NCBI RefSeq assembly: GCF_001522545.3
Contig: NC_031796.1
Span: 1 to 64,000, forward strand
Origin: Parus major
Taxonomy: Eukaryota > Chordata > Aves > Passeriformes > Paridae
Reading direction: 5' to 3'
Length of the DNA: 64,000 nt
Shown here: piece after piece, positions 1-10,900 of the stretch
Numbering within the stretch: the first letter of the stretch is position 1
Layout of the letters: the number at the start of each line of letters is the position of its first letter
The notes under the pieces: generated by a model
The model's database searches: none
The model's input: only the letters and a program-made list of their open reading frames with translations
What the model was told of the DNA's origin: nothing
Program-made: the position numbers and the translations under genes

Positions 1-109
1 ACCCCTCCCAAAAAGGAGCTCTGCTGCAAAAAGAAAGGGGGGCAGGTCCCAGAAATCTCTCCCCGAAACCCCAGGCACAGGCCAGAGGCAGAAGGAGGGA
101 GTGGTGGCA

Positions 110-460
110 GAGAGGACACAGGAACGGCGCGGCTTGACCCGGTTCTGCACGGCCCGGCCCGCTTCGGCTCGGCTCGGCTCGGCCCGGCCCGGTTCCGCTC
201 GGCTCGGCCCCGCCCGGCTCGGAGCACAGCTGCAGTATCCGCCCGGAGCGGAAGGAGCGGCCGGGACGGACACAGCTCCGCTCCGCAGCTCCCGCCTGCC
301 GGCCCGGCAGAGCTCGCCTCGCCTCACCGCGGCTCTGCCGCTCCCCGGGGGCTGCCCGGCCGCCAAATTCCCGCTGCACCTCAGCAATTCCCCGGGGAAT
401 GCCAGGAGTGCTGCCGTGCGAGACGTTTGGTGCCGGGGGGCAGAAGCGCCCTCAAATGCA
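110..460. promoter_or_regulatory. CpG island, small
   Basis: The stretch is visibly dense in CpG and GC, with many cggcccgg, gcggc and ccgg words, in contrast to the AT-rich sequence after about 480. In a bird genome an isolated island of this kind usually marks a promoter. I see no convincing exon or splice donor in it, so the direction of the gene it would serve, possibly one outside the left edge, is unknown. The ORF through it only reflects the absence of A/T-rich stop codons. Confidence 0.6.
149..222. repeat. GC-rich minisatellite, CGGCT/CGGCC units
   Basis: Five-base units of the form CGGCT or CGGCC repeat about a dozen times with small variations (for example CGGCTCGGCTCGGCTCGGCC). 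It lies inside the small CpG island. The repeated GGC/CCG words are also potential Sp1-like or G-quadruplex-forming sequence, which is inference. Confidence 0.7.
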
Positions 461-484
461 GCGGCACAGCCCGACGTAAAGCCG

Positions 485-980
485 CTGATAAGTGTGTGCT
501 CCACACTTCAATTTAATCCCCTACAACAGCAGAAAAGGAGGGATTTTCCTCGAATTAAATCGCTCAAATGACGGGAAAAGGGGGATTTTTACCACAATCC
601 AAACCCTTATAAAGGGCAGACAACAGGGCTTCCTCCTCAGTTTAAACCGCAGGATGATCACAATGAGGGAGGTACCCTCAAATCAAGCCCATTATATGGC
701 ATCAATATTTTTCCCCTTCCAATTAAAATCGACCAAAGGGATTCCCTGTCAACTGATATACCTAACACCCGGAAAAAGGCAGGTTTTCCTCCTATCTGTA
801 CCCTCAAAATCACAGGTGAAAGGGGACTCCCCCCAGTTTAAACAGAGACAATAATGGAGGAGCAGTTTCTTCCCTCGATTTTATCTCCTTTTATCCTGAT
901 AGCCCCTATTTTTTTATTTTTTTTTTTAGGGGACCAGGGAGAGAATGCCAAAATGAAATCAAAAGGGGGAAAAAAGAAAA
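485..980. repeat. Decayed tandem repeat, about 45-60 bp units
   Basis: The stretch keeps returning to the same words in the same order: a TTTTCCTC-type block, a TTTAAA/TTAAAT block, CTCAAAAT or CTCAAATGA, then GGGAAAAGGGGGATTTT. Clear examples start near 540, 630, 715 and 785. Unit lengths vary and the copies are diverged, so this looks like an old minisatellite flanking the CpG island. Single ORFs through it show repeated IFL/LSLN-type words and are not genes. Confidence 0.5.
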
Positions 981-1779
981 AATCCCCCCTTGCAAATCCA
1001 CACTGGATTTTCCACGATTGTCTATAACTGCGTTACAGCTGTGCACAGAGGGGCACGGAGAGAGCGGTAGGGCAGGTTCTTAGATCAAAGTGGGTGTCTC
1101 GTACCCAGGTTGCTCCATCTGAGCGTTTATCCAGTGTGGCTCAGGGTGGCAGAAAGTCTGTGGTCAGTCATCCAAGGCGTGATTTTCCGCCCTGCAAAAT
1201 AGGTCCTCCCTGCTTGGTCAGTTATCTCAGGCTTTGCCTCTAGCCCATGAGGAATCTACTTGCGGGCGGAGAGGCAGCAGACACGTGGTCTGCTGCAGAC
1301 GTCTCTTGCGGGCCAAAGATCCCACCTGTGATGCGGGTATCGTGTGAGGCACGGGTGGACCCTCAGTATCACTGGTGAGTCCCTGAAGGGCTTTTCAAGC
1401 CACAGCCCCACTGGCACGTGGTCCCTACTGCAGCCTCAATGCAGCTCACACCTACAGGGAGAAACCTCTCCTCCGTTCCTGAATGCCCTATGGGCCTGCA
1501 CTGACACAGCTGCCATGCCAGCCACCTCAGTGGTTGATGAAGTGCTGCGATCCAGGGCTGCAGACGTCACGGTTTGGGGTTTTTCCCCCTTACTGCTTTC
1601 CCACATGTACAAATTCTCAACCGGTGCAAATGCTGACAAACCCCCGGGGAGCCAGCCTTGCTGGGAGCTGCTCAGAATGGCAGATGCTATGTATTTATGG
1701 CTTGGAAAGTGTTTAAAATCACAGGAAACATATTTTTGCTTAAGGCGTGTCTCTAACTTGGGATCCATTGCTTGCGCAT

Positions 1780-1793
1780 GTTGCCGTAGCAAC
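1780..1793. promoter_or_regulatory. X-box motif (RFX-type binding site)
   Basis: The sequence GTTGCCGTAGCAAC fits the X-box consensus GTNRCC-N(0-3)-RGYAAC exactly, with a 2-base spacer, and its arms GTTGC/GCAAC are perfect inverted repeats. RFX factors bind such sites, often near promoters of ciliary genes. No promoter or exon is evident next to it here, so function is inference. Confidence 0.5.
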
Positions 1794-2044
1794 GCTGCAA
1801 TGGCATGGGAGTTGTTTCTGTGGCTGATTTCCGAGCAGATTGTGTCAGGAGCTGTCACCAAGCAACCCACTCCTATGCTCCCATGACTAGGAAACGCAGA
1901 CAGTGCTTTTTAATATTGCCCAGGTTTTTGATCTTATGTTCATTTTGTCAACTTTGGTCTTTTTGATGCGAAGGAATCACTGTGGAGTATTACAGAAAGA
2001 TCCCTGTTTTGTGGGGACCTCCCCCTCCACGGTTTCTCTCACAG

Positions 2045-2067
2045 GAATGTTCGATGTGGGAACATTC
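2045..2067. repeat. Perfect 8-bp inverted repeat with 7-bp loop
   Basis: GAATGTTC and GAACATTC flank a 7-base spacer. This could form a short hairpin or act as a dimeric binding site. Half-sites resemble steroid-receptor TGTTC/GAACA words but the spacing is not the usual 3 bases. Confidence 0.5.
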
Positions 2068-2101
2068 ATAGGAAGGCAAAGACAACATTCCATTTATTTA
2101 C

Positions 2102-2129
2102 AAAAAAAAAAAAAAAAAAAAAAAAAAAA
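2102..2129. repeat. Poly(A) run
   Basis: About 28 uninterrupted A residues follow TTTATTTAC. It could be the tail of a retrocopy or a simple microsatellite. No source gene is recognisable upstream and no target duplication was found. Confidence 0.7.
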
Positions 2130-2383
2130 GGTGCAGTCAACAGATGCTGCTGAAGAATAATTAAAGGCAGACCATCGGCCTCGGTGGAAAGAGCTGCATC
2201 CTTTACTTCCCAGGTGTGCATCCGATCCGGTATTGTGTTCCAGGATAAGCCGCCCAAAATGCAGGTGTTGAAATGCTCTTTGGAAGTTTCTCCTAGTTTC
2301 TGCTCTGATTCTCATTCCTTCTGTTTATCTCCCCAGTAGTTAGAAGGGTTTTGATAACAATCTGTTTGTGGAGAAGGATGGGT

Positions 2384-2520
2384 GATGATCCAGTCATTCC
2401 CTGGACCCCTCCAGGGATGGGAACTCCACCACCTTCCTGGGCAGTTCCTTCTGACAACCCTTTTCTCCAAATAAATTACTCGTGATGTCTAGCCTGAACC
2501 TCCCCTGGAGCAATACAACC
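2384..2520 (-). mobile_element. CR1 LINE fragment (3' part, diverged)
   Basis: The plus strand reads ccctccagggatgggaactccaccacc, then tgggcag, acaaccctttt, and agcctgaacctcccctgg. This is the order found in the antisense of the CR1 3' region of birds. The tail end of the element is missing and the copy is old. Confidence 0.65.
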
Positions 2521-3783
2521 CATATCTGTGTGTTGCAGAGGTGGGTTTTCTCCAACCCTGTGATCCAGCTGACACTGGAGGGTGTTGACGTCCCCTCCTG
2601 CGAACGGTCTCCTCTTTTCCTTCTCTAGGAATGCGGCTGTTTGTCTTGAACAGCTCTGGAGCTTCTTTGGAGCAGGAACCTGACATTCTATACCCAAATA
2701 GAATAAAAGCCACCTCAGAGTTATACAGACATTTTAGAAATGAACCCATCGAACACTTAACACCTGGTGTTACTTTCAAAACTGAAAGTTATTTTAATTG
2801 GAAAAGTGTTCCAAAGCTTGACAGCGTTTCCCACATATTTTTAGTGCCTTCCAACTGGAAAAATTTGGAAAATAGTAGGGAAGTATGCGCATATGTCTGG
2901 AGGGAAAGCTCACTCTGCAAAAGCCTGGAAACATGTTTGGAAGCAATCTTTTTTCCAAGTACAGTTGAAATTAAATAAAATTAAATTAATTGAAATCTTA
3001 CTTTTCTAAAAAAGTGGCAATCAAATTAAATCTTATTGTCTTAATAATAATACTTTTGTCAAAATTTTCTGATGCATTCAAATTCTCCTGTATGGGATGG
3101 AGCATTTGCTTTTCTCATTCCTCTAAAAAACAAACCAAGAGACTCTGGGAAATAACATTAAGCATTAAATGAAAATGATGTCAGAATTGCAAAGCCAAGG
3201 ATTTAAGCTTAGGAAATGAAGGAATTGAGGCTCCTGTTTGATTTCATTCATGATTTAGGCCTTAGCTGTCCTTGCTACATGCCTCCTTTTGTTTTCTATC
3301 ACCTGTTGGGTTGTTATTGACATAGGGCCAAGTATGCACCGACCGCATGCATGTTACTGCTGTAAGAATTCCATGGCCTGACTGCACAGGAATAACTCAG
3401 TGAGTAAAGCAGAGGTAACACTGTACTGGACTCACGTCTCCAGCTGTTTTCTGTTCATTATTCCCATAACCTGCATGCATACTTCCAGTGGAGCTGTGGC
3501 AGATGTGGTTCAATGGCCGGTTTAGAAATCTTTGGCTTTTTCACGCTTCTGAACAGATCTGTGGCAAACGCTCAGCCAAATGGCATCTGGAAAGCCAGTG
3601 GGAAGCAATCAAAAAGGGGAAAAACCTTTCCTGCATGTGAACAAAAGTGTTGGCTGAAAGGTAAATATCTCCTAGATGGGCAGCTCCTGCCCTCAGCAAG
3701 TGTCCCGACAGCTCAGCATTCTGATCCAGAATCCAAGATTTTAGTTGTGTTGCTGCTGCTGAGGCCAATGTATCACTCACGGT
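2521..3783. other. Intergenic stretch, nothing recognised
   Basis: AT-rich single-copy-looking sequence. ORFs at 2631-2978 (plus) and 3513-3806 (plus) carry no domain, and the latter runs into a CR1 fragment. Confidence 0.4.
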
Positions 3784-4293
3784 ATCATAGAGTCAGAATG
3801 GTTTGAGTTGGAAGGACCTTAAAGATCATCTGGTCCCATTCCCTGCCGTGGGCAGAGAGACCCTCCGCTGGACTAGGCGCTCTGAGCCCTGTCTGACCTG
3901 GCCTTGGACGCTTCTGGGGCTGGGGCAGCCACAGCTTCTCTGGGCACTCCGTGTCAGGCCTCGCCACCCTTAGAGGGAACAATTTCTTCCCGGTATCCCA
4001 TCTCACCCTGCCCTCTGGCAGTTTAAAACCTTTTCCCCTTGTCTTGGCACTCCAGACCCTTGTAAATAGTCTCTCTCCGTCTATCTCGTAGGCTCCTTTC
4101 AGATAGCGGAAGGTCACAATTAGGTCACCCTTGGTCTCTTCTCCAGGTGGAACAATCCCAATTCTTTTGGCTTTTCCAAGCAGCAGAGCTGCTCCATCAT
4201 TCTGATCATCTCGGTGCCTCCTCTGGACTCACTCCGACAGGTCCCTGTCCTTCCTACGCTCGGATCCCAGGGGTGGATGAGGCTCTGCAGGTG
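3784..4293 (-). mobile_element. CR1 LINE fragment, 3' about 510 bp
   Basis: Antisense copy starting with the CR1 tail (atcatagagtcagaatggtttgagttggaaggacc) and running through the cctggccttgga, ccccttgtc, ttgtaaatagtctctctccgtc and aagcagcagagctgctcc signatures to the upstream part of the element. Truncated at its 5' end, as almost all bird CR1 copies are. No reverse-transcriptase reading frame remains; the minus-strand ORF at 3785-4117 is repeat sequence. Confidence 0.9.
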
Positions 4294-6768
4294 TCAATGG
4301 CAAGTGAGCTCTCAAAGCTTCCTCAGAAGGTTTCGCTTTTGTTGTCTAAATGGAGAAAAAACCAAAAGGAATGCTGCTAAAATTATCTCTTGTTTTATAA
4401 CCAAGTGGGAATGGCTGGGGGAACCCTGAGAGGCAGCGGGATCTCCCACCGGGGTTGAATATATATGCCCTCTCTCTCCTATCGGGGTCCCTGTGGTGGA
4501 TTAAACAAACTACAGGAAATGTCAGCAGTAACTGAATACACAATCTGTTTGAATAGTGTTGGCTGAATAAATGACTGGTTTGATGGCAGCCACTGGAGAA
4601 GGGTTCTGTCAATAACAGTGTCACTCAGGTATGTCAATATGGAGATTTGGGATTGTACTATCAGCATTTGTCAGGCTATGGATTTTTCCTGTATTAAGAG
4701 AGAATATAAAAGAGGCAGTGTGAATGCAGGACAGTTAGAGCACAGTTGGCATAGCTGGGGGCACATGGTGAGGAGCAGGTCATGTGGCGTTGCCCTTACG
4801 GGGTGTCGCTCCTTGGTGCATGTAATCTCTGTCCCAGGAAAATTACCTCTGGGCTTTTATGGTCACTTGTAAATGTGTGTCTGAGAACTTTGTAGAGATG
4901 ACCCTAATTTTTGAAACTTGGCTGTAAGGAAAGAAATGAACATTTATTTTCTTAAGCCATTGTTAAGCCTGAGCATCTGCAGGATGGCTGTTTCCAGGGA
5001 GGTTGAAGGTAAAGTATGATAATTGGATGGTCTGCGTTAGTAATGCTTTTGGAAGGCGACATTAAAATTTTGAAGTGTAAGTTTTTGCTGTGCAGTAAAT
5101 GTACCTAAATCCTGAACTTCTTGAGTCAGTTCTTTTATGTGTTAGCTTGGGCCCGGGTGTTGTACGCTGCTCTGTGGCTTACCAGACATTCTGGGACCCG
5201 GTCATTAGGATAGATGTGCCCATTCCCCAATGTGTGGGATGATCTGCCTTATGCTCAAAAGTGTAATAACTGGAAAAATATTTAAAACTCCAGCAAAAAC
5301 TTGCTTTGAAATCTGTTTTCTTAGGAGTGATATTGATACAGATATAAGCAGTTGACATCAGTCCTGAGAGTATTTTCTTGTAGGTGGAACTGTTATTCCT
5401 CATTGAAACTGTAACTATGCACAGTCAGTGATTTGCTATGCTAAAAAGTTGCTGAAAGAAAAATGGGAATTATTATGGCTTTGTATTCCCCTCAGTACAG
5501 GTGGTTAAAAAGGACTAAAGGGCAGCAGACGATAAGCAATTCTGGAAAGCACTTGCGCAGGAAGTAACGAGGGAGGCAGGAGAGTATGGATTTAGAGGAA
5601 AACGTTCCTGGAAGGTTTCCCTACTGTAATTTGTTGTTGCAGTGCTCGCTGCACTGCCTCCTGTGATGCCGCTGTCCTGTGAAGGCAAAACCCAGCGACT
5701 GCACTAACAGCTGATGTGGATGACAAGTCTGCATTCACTCTGGTCCCAACTTAATTCCAGAAACTTGGCATCTCGTTCGTCAGTTCTGCTATAAATACAT
5801 GTAAAACCCAAAGCACAGCTCTCTTTGGGTTTCATTAACATTTCGGAGGCAGGAATCTTTCTATTGCAGTTTATTCCTTGTACGAGTCATTTTCTTGACT
5901 CACAACTGAAGATTATCCTATTGCTTAATTTATTTGGTGATTAATTTGGCACTGTGGGCAGATGTGATGTAAAGCTCTTAACCATTCCAGGGTGAGATGG
6001 AGGCAAGCGATCTGCACCCAGGAGGTTTAATGAGGCATCCATCCCAAGGGAGTGGAGATAATTTAATTAAAGGGAACATTTTGTACTGGACTAAAAAGAT
6101 TATTTAGTTGACCAAGACATAAATATTAGTTTTCTTAAAGGGAAATACCCAGTGAAAACACAGTGTTCTGTTTACCATATAATTTTATTGTGAAAAAATA
6201 ATGTTTTTCATTTTTATGAGAACCCCTATTTTCTGTCAGTTACATTTCATTCATATGGACAATTAGGCAATGCCAAGATGCTAATTGGATTGGTGGTTTC
6301 AGTGAGTACCTTACACTATTTAGGGAATTTAACTAAGTGTTTATATTAGCTTTAACAGGAAATGCAGCATTTCCTGGGTGTTCCTTGTGCTTCTGGTCTT
6401 CAGCTGTATGTGATGATCAGTAAAACATTTCAGTTTCCAGGTATTATTCCCAGAAGTCTCATTTGTTACGAAGAACCAATGGAAGTCAGTGGTGGTGCTG
6501 CCACACACCTAGAGGTAGGTACCTGGAGGTGGTCACAGGCACCAGGGCCATTGTGTTCCATCGCATCATGACGTGTCAGCACCCAAACGTCCCTCTGGCA
6601 GCCCTGGCCGAGCAGTACCTGCAGGAACAGGTTCAACCCTTTGCTGACTTGGCCCTGCACAGGTGCTGACAGAGGCTGAAGCTGACAGAGGTCTGTTCCT
6701 GGCCCGTGGAGCTGCTCTGGAAGGTGTTTCCTACTCCCTCCCTTGTGGACGACCCTCCCTGCAGCTCA
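4294..6768. other. Intergenic stretch, nothing firm
   Basis: AT-rich sequence without long ORFs or recognisable repeats up to about 6360. The part at 6480-6720 is less AT-rich and open on both strands (for example 6463-6669 plus and 6466-6660 minus). I recognise no product there, and it may be an unclassified old repeat next to the CR1 copy. Confidence 0.4.
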
Positions 6769-7210
6769 CAGAATCATACAATGGTTTGGGTTGGAGAGGA
6801 CCTTGAAGACCATCCAGTTTGAAGATATACCCCCTTGTCCTGTCACTCCGGGCCCTTGTAAATAGTCTCTCTCCATCCTTCTTGTAGGCTACCTTCAGGT
6901 AGTGGAAGGGACAATTAGATCACCCGAGGTTTCTTCTCCAGGCCGAACAATTCCAATTCTCTCAGCCTTGCCTCAGAACAGAGCTGCTCCACCCCTCTAA
7001 TCATCTTGGTGCCTCCTCTGGATTCCCTCCAACAAGTCCATGTCCTTCCTGCGCCGAGATCCCAGGGCTCGATGCAGCTCTGCAGGTGGGGTCTCACCTG
7101 AGCGGGGCGGAGGGGCCCTGGACCTGCTGCCCACAGGAGTGGGGAGGCAACCCAGTATACGATCGGCTTTCCGAGCTGCGAACGCACGTGGCTGGAGCAC
7201 GTCCCGCTTC
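6769..7210 (-). mobile_element. CR1 LINE fragment abutting the CpG island
   Basis: Antisense CR1: the tail cagaatcatacaatggtttgggttgg is followed, after an internal deletion near 6822, by cccccttgtcctgtcactcc, the gtaaatagtctctctcc block, agagctgctccacccctc, the ctcgatgcagctctgcaggtgggg block and finally a tacgatcggctttccgagctgcg block that matches a more 5' part of the element. Its left part belongs to the intergenic sequence and its right end merges with the promoter CpG island. Confidence 0.85.
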
Positions 7211-7559
7211 TCAGCCAAAGCCCCGGCCCCCACCGCCGCCGCCAGTGCGCTGCCCCCCGCCCACGGCACCCCGCCCGCCTCCCGCCAAAGCTTCCGTCGC
7301 TCGCCGGGCGCGGGCGCTGCTCCTTCGCTCCCGGCCGGGGCCGAGTACAGGCGGCAAAGTGTCAGCGAGGCGTATCCTCCGCCCGCGCCAGGTACGGCCG
7401 GAGAGGAAGGGGTGGGGAGGAAAAGGAAAGGAAGGAAAGGCAATGCCCGCAGCGCGGACCCGAGAGCAATCGCCCGCAGCACAGGCTGCGCTCTAGAGGA
7501 CCGTGGACCGTGGCGCGCCTGTTTTGTATAGCCGTGCCCTCGTCATGAATCCGCGCTTG

Positions 7560-7955
7560 GCCGCGCCCCTCCGTGCGTTCATGGGGGGTGGTGGGTAGGG
7601 AGCCCCGGGAGCGCGCGCGCCCGTGCGCCGTTTCCCTTCCCCGCCCTCTGCGGGCTCCCGGGAGACGGCGGCGAGCTCGGAGCGACCGAGCGAAGGAACC
7701 AGGGCAGGGAAGAGGAAAGGGCAGGGGAGGAGGGGCGGCTCCCCGGGGAGGCTGCGGCGGGCCCGGACGAACGGGCGGAGGGGGCGCTGTGGCCGGCGGG
7801 CAGTGAAGGAGCCGCCGAGGAGGGGCGAGACCGGCCGCCCCCGTCCCCTCCCCTTCGGGCGCGCGCTCGCCGCGGCGGCGGCGCTTCCCGGCGATGCGGA
7901 GAGAGGAAGGCTCAGCCGCGCTCTGAAAGGGGCCGCCGGGAGCCTCCCGCGCCAG
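7560..7955 (+). other. Candidate non-coding first exon (5' UTR)
   Basis: The right edge is a strong donor: cgcgccag followed by gtaagg at 7956. The left edge is only a guess inside the island. The last part holds an ATG at 7894 that opens a frame of 10 codons ending in TGA at 7924-7926, so it is an upstream ORF rather than the protein start. An alternative donor with weaker context (gccag|gtacgg) follows 7391. The nearest in-frame coding start downstream is at 36431, so intron 1 would be 20 to 28 kb long. Confidence 0.45.
7894..7926 (+). promoter_or_regulatory. Upstream ORF, 10 codons
   Basis: ATG at 7894 in the context GGCGATGC opens a frame of 10 codons ending in TGA at 7924-7926. It lies wholly inside the candidate first exon, 29 bases before the donor. 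If that exon is transcribed, the uORF could lower translation of the main frame. Confidence 0.35.
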
Positions 7956-10900
7956 GTAAGGAACAGTAGAGCGCTGGGCGCGAGGGTGCTGGTGGAGCCC
8001 CGCGGCTATAGAGGGGAGGGTGGGACACGACAGGGACACACCGCGAGGGGGCAACGCCCGGCGGTGGGGGGGAGGGGGGAGAGATCGCGACCCCCGCCAC
8101 GTCCCTCCCGCGGGCGGGGGACGGGGCCGAGGGGACCGCAACAGCAGGGCTGGGGTGGGGGGCGGCTCCTCCCCGCGACTCCCAGGCAGGGGGAGCAGGC
8201 GCCGTCGGTGCCTCGCTAATTCGACTGGGATGCGGCGGCGGCGGCGGCGAGGGCTGGGAAAGGCGGGGTCGACGCGAGCAGCGAGTTACCGCTGTTTATT
8301 CCGCCCTGCGGAATGCCGATCCGACCCCTCGGGCCCGGGGGAGGCTGCAGGGAGGCCGTTTTTCTCACGCCGCGTTTAGCGGGAGGTGCCGCAGGTACTG
8401 CACACGTGATGCGAGCGCACACCGCCCTCGCCCCCGCTGCAGCGGACACCAGGAGGGTTAAGCCCCCTCCCTCTGCGCCCGCGGAGGGGTACGGCATGTG
8501 GAGTCTAATGACACACTGTATTTCTCTGTTACAGGCGTGGGTTGGTCGGTGGGGGCTAAAATGCAAAAAAAGCTATGCGAGATGATGAGGCAGACGGCGC
8601 TCAGATGGGTATTTTGGAAGAAAAAGGCAGATTCTCATCCCCGTTTTTGTTGGGAAGTTCCGGAGCTGGTGTCGGTGAGCTGGTTTAGACAATGATGAAC
8701 CAGCGTGGGTTTTAGGCTTTTATAAAGGTGAAAATAGTGCAAGGAAAATTAAATATCTGGAGAATTGAAATAAATTATGGAGGCCGATTAATACCGCAGG
8801 GGAGTGCAACATAGCTTCGGTATAGGAGCGAAGGCAAATCGGTGTTGGATTGGGAGAAGAAGAAATACGGCAGACGTGCTTTGGAAAGCAATAACATGGC
8901 TGGGAGACCCATCCAGCTCAGGCTGGAGCATGGAAAGATTCCTGGAAAATGCTAAAGGTTGGGTGTTGTCTGTTTTCCTTATTCAATCCGTAGAACTTAA
9001 TTTCCAAATCTGCACCTGGAAACATCCATTCCTAAGGCATGTATTAAAAAGGAAAAAGGAACTGGTGCAATAAGTGCCTTTTGGTGAGAGTGTTTTGAAC
9101 AGGATTTGCTGGTTACAGTCACGTGAAGCTTTTTACTTTGTGTGGTGAGAGACACTTTAGATTATAGGCAGTTGGTGTGGAGGAATGTTTACGTAGGAAA
9201 TGCGTGATAGTCCTGTGGCTGAATGCAGAAAGTACAATATATTGCCACTTGTCATAATCAAAATCTCATTTTTTTGGCTCTGCAAACAAACTGTTGGTGG
9301 AAAGAGAGCGGTAATGCTTAGGCAAAGACTACCTTGGCCAGTTTGAGGTCTGTGGCTTTTATGACTCTTGAGCTTCTAAGAAAATAAACAAACCACTTAG
9401 AATTGTGCTTCTTTTTTGTAGTGACTCATCCTAAGGGCATCCTACACAGTCAAAGACCGTGTCCTCCAAATTTACCCCAGTTTTGTTTGAGTGGCGGGTT
9501 CGTATGCTGTTTGGATCTCTGCTGTGGCCATAGAATATTGTAGCATCCTGGCCTGCAATGTAGACTTGTAATTACTGTGTGAATACTGGTTACATGTTCA
9601 CGGTAACAGGATGGCAAATACAATTTTATAAAATAAACTCCTTATCACTATTCATTGCCTCGTAGCAACCCCTCTCTAGTTCTCATCTTTCTGTCTTTTC
9701 CATTGGTTTTCCCAGGATCCTGTGTGAGCTTCCGGGTTGGATATGCTAGATAAGTTTCAGGTTGCATGCCCTAGATGTACATTCAGTTAAACCTTTAGAA
9801 ATACCAGTGGTATATACGTTGATGTTGAGAAATCCATGAGCATATCTGTTATGTGCAGGGAATTTTCACAAGATGAATTAATAACATTGCAGACAAGCAT
9901 TCCTAACTTCTGCTTGCAAATTCTCACTTATTAATATTAATGACCATAAATGCAAATGGTTTAAGGCCCAAATATGTATCGCACGCAGCATTATGCACTC
10001 TGTACTCTGAGTTCTGCGAGTATGGGATAATGTATATTTCCAGAAGAACGCTTTGCTGCCAGACCTTGTTGTGACACATTTAAGTTATTTATACTAAGTA
10101 TTCATTAGTTTATAGTCTGGTATTTTGTTTAATTTCAGGATGCTTGTTAAAATTCAAAGTAACATTTCTTACTTTTTTGTTAGACTGCAAAAGAAAACAA
10201 TAAGAAGGAAGCCAGAAAACTAAAGCAACCCCTTAGTACATTAAAAACAAAAAAGTTGACTTGTGACCCTCACAAATTTGTGCATGGTTTTTCTCATTAG
10301 AGAAAGAGAAGGATTATGTCCTTCCTTATGTTTTATCAAGGTGGTGGTTAAACGTAAGAGCCTGGTAACACCTGTAATCCATGTTTCGCACTATTAAAAA
10401 AAATTTCTGCTTTGAAATTCTTTCAAAAGCAAAAGCCTTATTTCTTGTCTCTTTGATGTATAAGCATTGATTCTTTCAGCTTTTGAGAGTGAATTTTCTT
10501 TAGAGAACAATGGTTATTTCCTTTGACATCCAGACAAGCAAATGGCTTTGAGTGTTGTTTCTTGATGAGGTTAGGCAGATTTTCAATAGTGCCAAACTGG
10601 TAACCTCTCACCCCTGTTCTCCCACCTGCAGCGTCGTGGACCCTCTGTCATGTGCTTCGTTCAACTTTTGAGCGGCTGCTATTTGAATGACAACTGTTTA
10701 TTTTGTGGAGTTCATTTCTTGCTGGATCAACAAACTGAACTTGACCTGTAGAACGTGGAAGTGACAGGAGGAGGATGCAGGAGTAGGAAATAGACCAGCT
10801 GGGTTTATCCTTTATGGCAGCTGTGAGCTCTCTGCGTGGTTGATGCCATTTGGGAACTTGTGTCTGGAGTATTGCACAAAGCCTTAAGACAGCACCTTTT

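Larger units (their letters stand above)
981..2383. other. Intergenic stretch, no gene recognised
   Basis: ORFs of 180 codons (1344-1886, plus) and 144 codons (1436-1870, minus) overlap on opposite strands and show no recognisable domain. The stretch holds a perfect X-box at 1780, a palindrome at 2045 and a 28-base A run from 2102. I see no splice-site pair that would make a convincing exon. Confidence 0.5.
7210..8480 (+). promoter_or_regulatory. Large CpG island, likely gene promoter
   Basis: About 1.3 kb of very GC- and CpG-rich sequence, with many gggcgg/ccgccc (Sp1-like) boxes and CGG/GGC runs (for example 8231-8250), set in AT-rich flanks. No TATA box stands out, as is usual for broad island promoters. 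A good splice donor (CCAG|GTAAGG after 7955) lies on the plus strand, and coding exons with compatible structure follow downstream on the same strand. I therefore infer a plus-strand promoter. The start site cannot be fixed from sequence alone. Long ORFs through the island on both strands reflect low stop-codon frequency in GC-rich DNA. Confidence 0.75.

Noticed and set aside
1344..1886. 180-codon plus-strand ORF, with a 144-codon ORF on the opposite strand
   Set aside because: Both cover the same low-stop stretch. Neither has a recognisable domain, a convincing start or splice sites.
7362..8219. Long ORFs on both strands (up to 259 codons) rich in Arg, Pro, Gly and Ala
   Set aside because: They lie in a CpG island where stop codons are rare. 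The protein composition only mirrors GC content.
8535..8672. Possible exon between CTCTGTTACAG and a GTGAGC donor
   Set aside because: Acceptor and donor are acceptable, but nothing links it to the other exons and no frame joins it usefully. Kept only as a remark.
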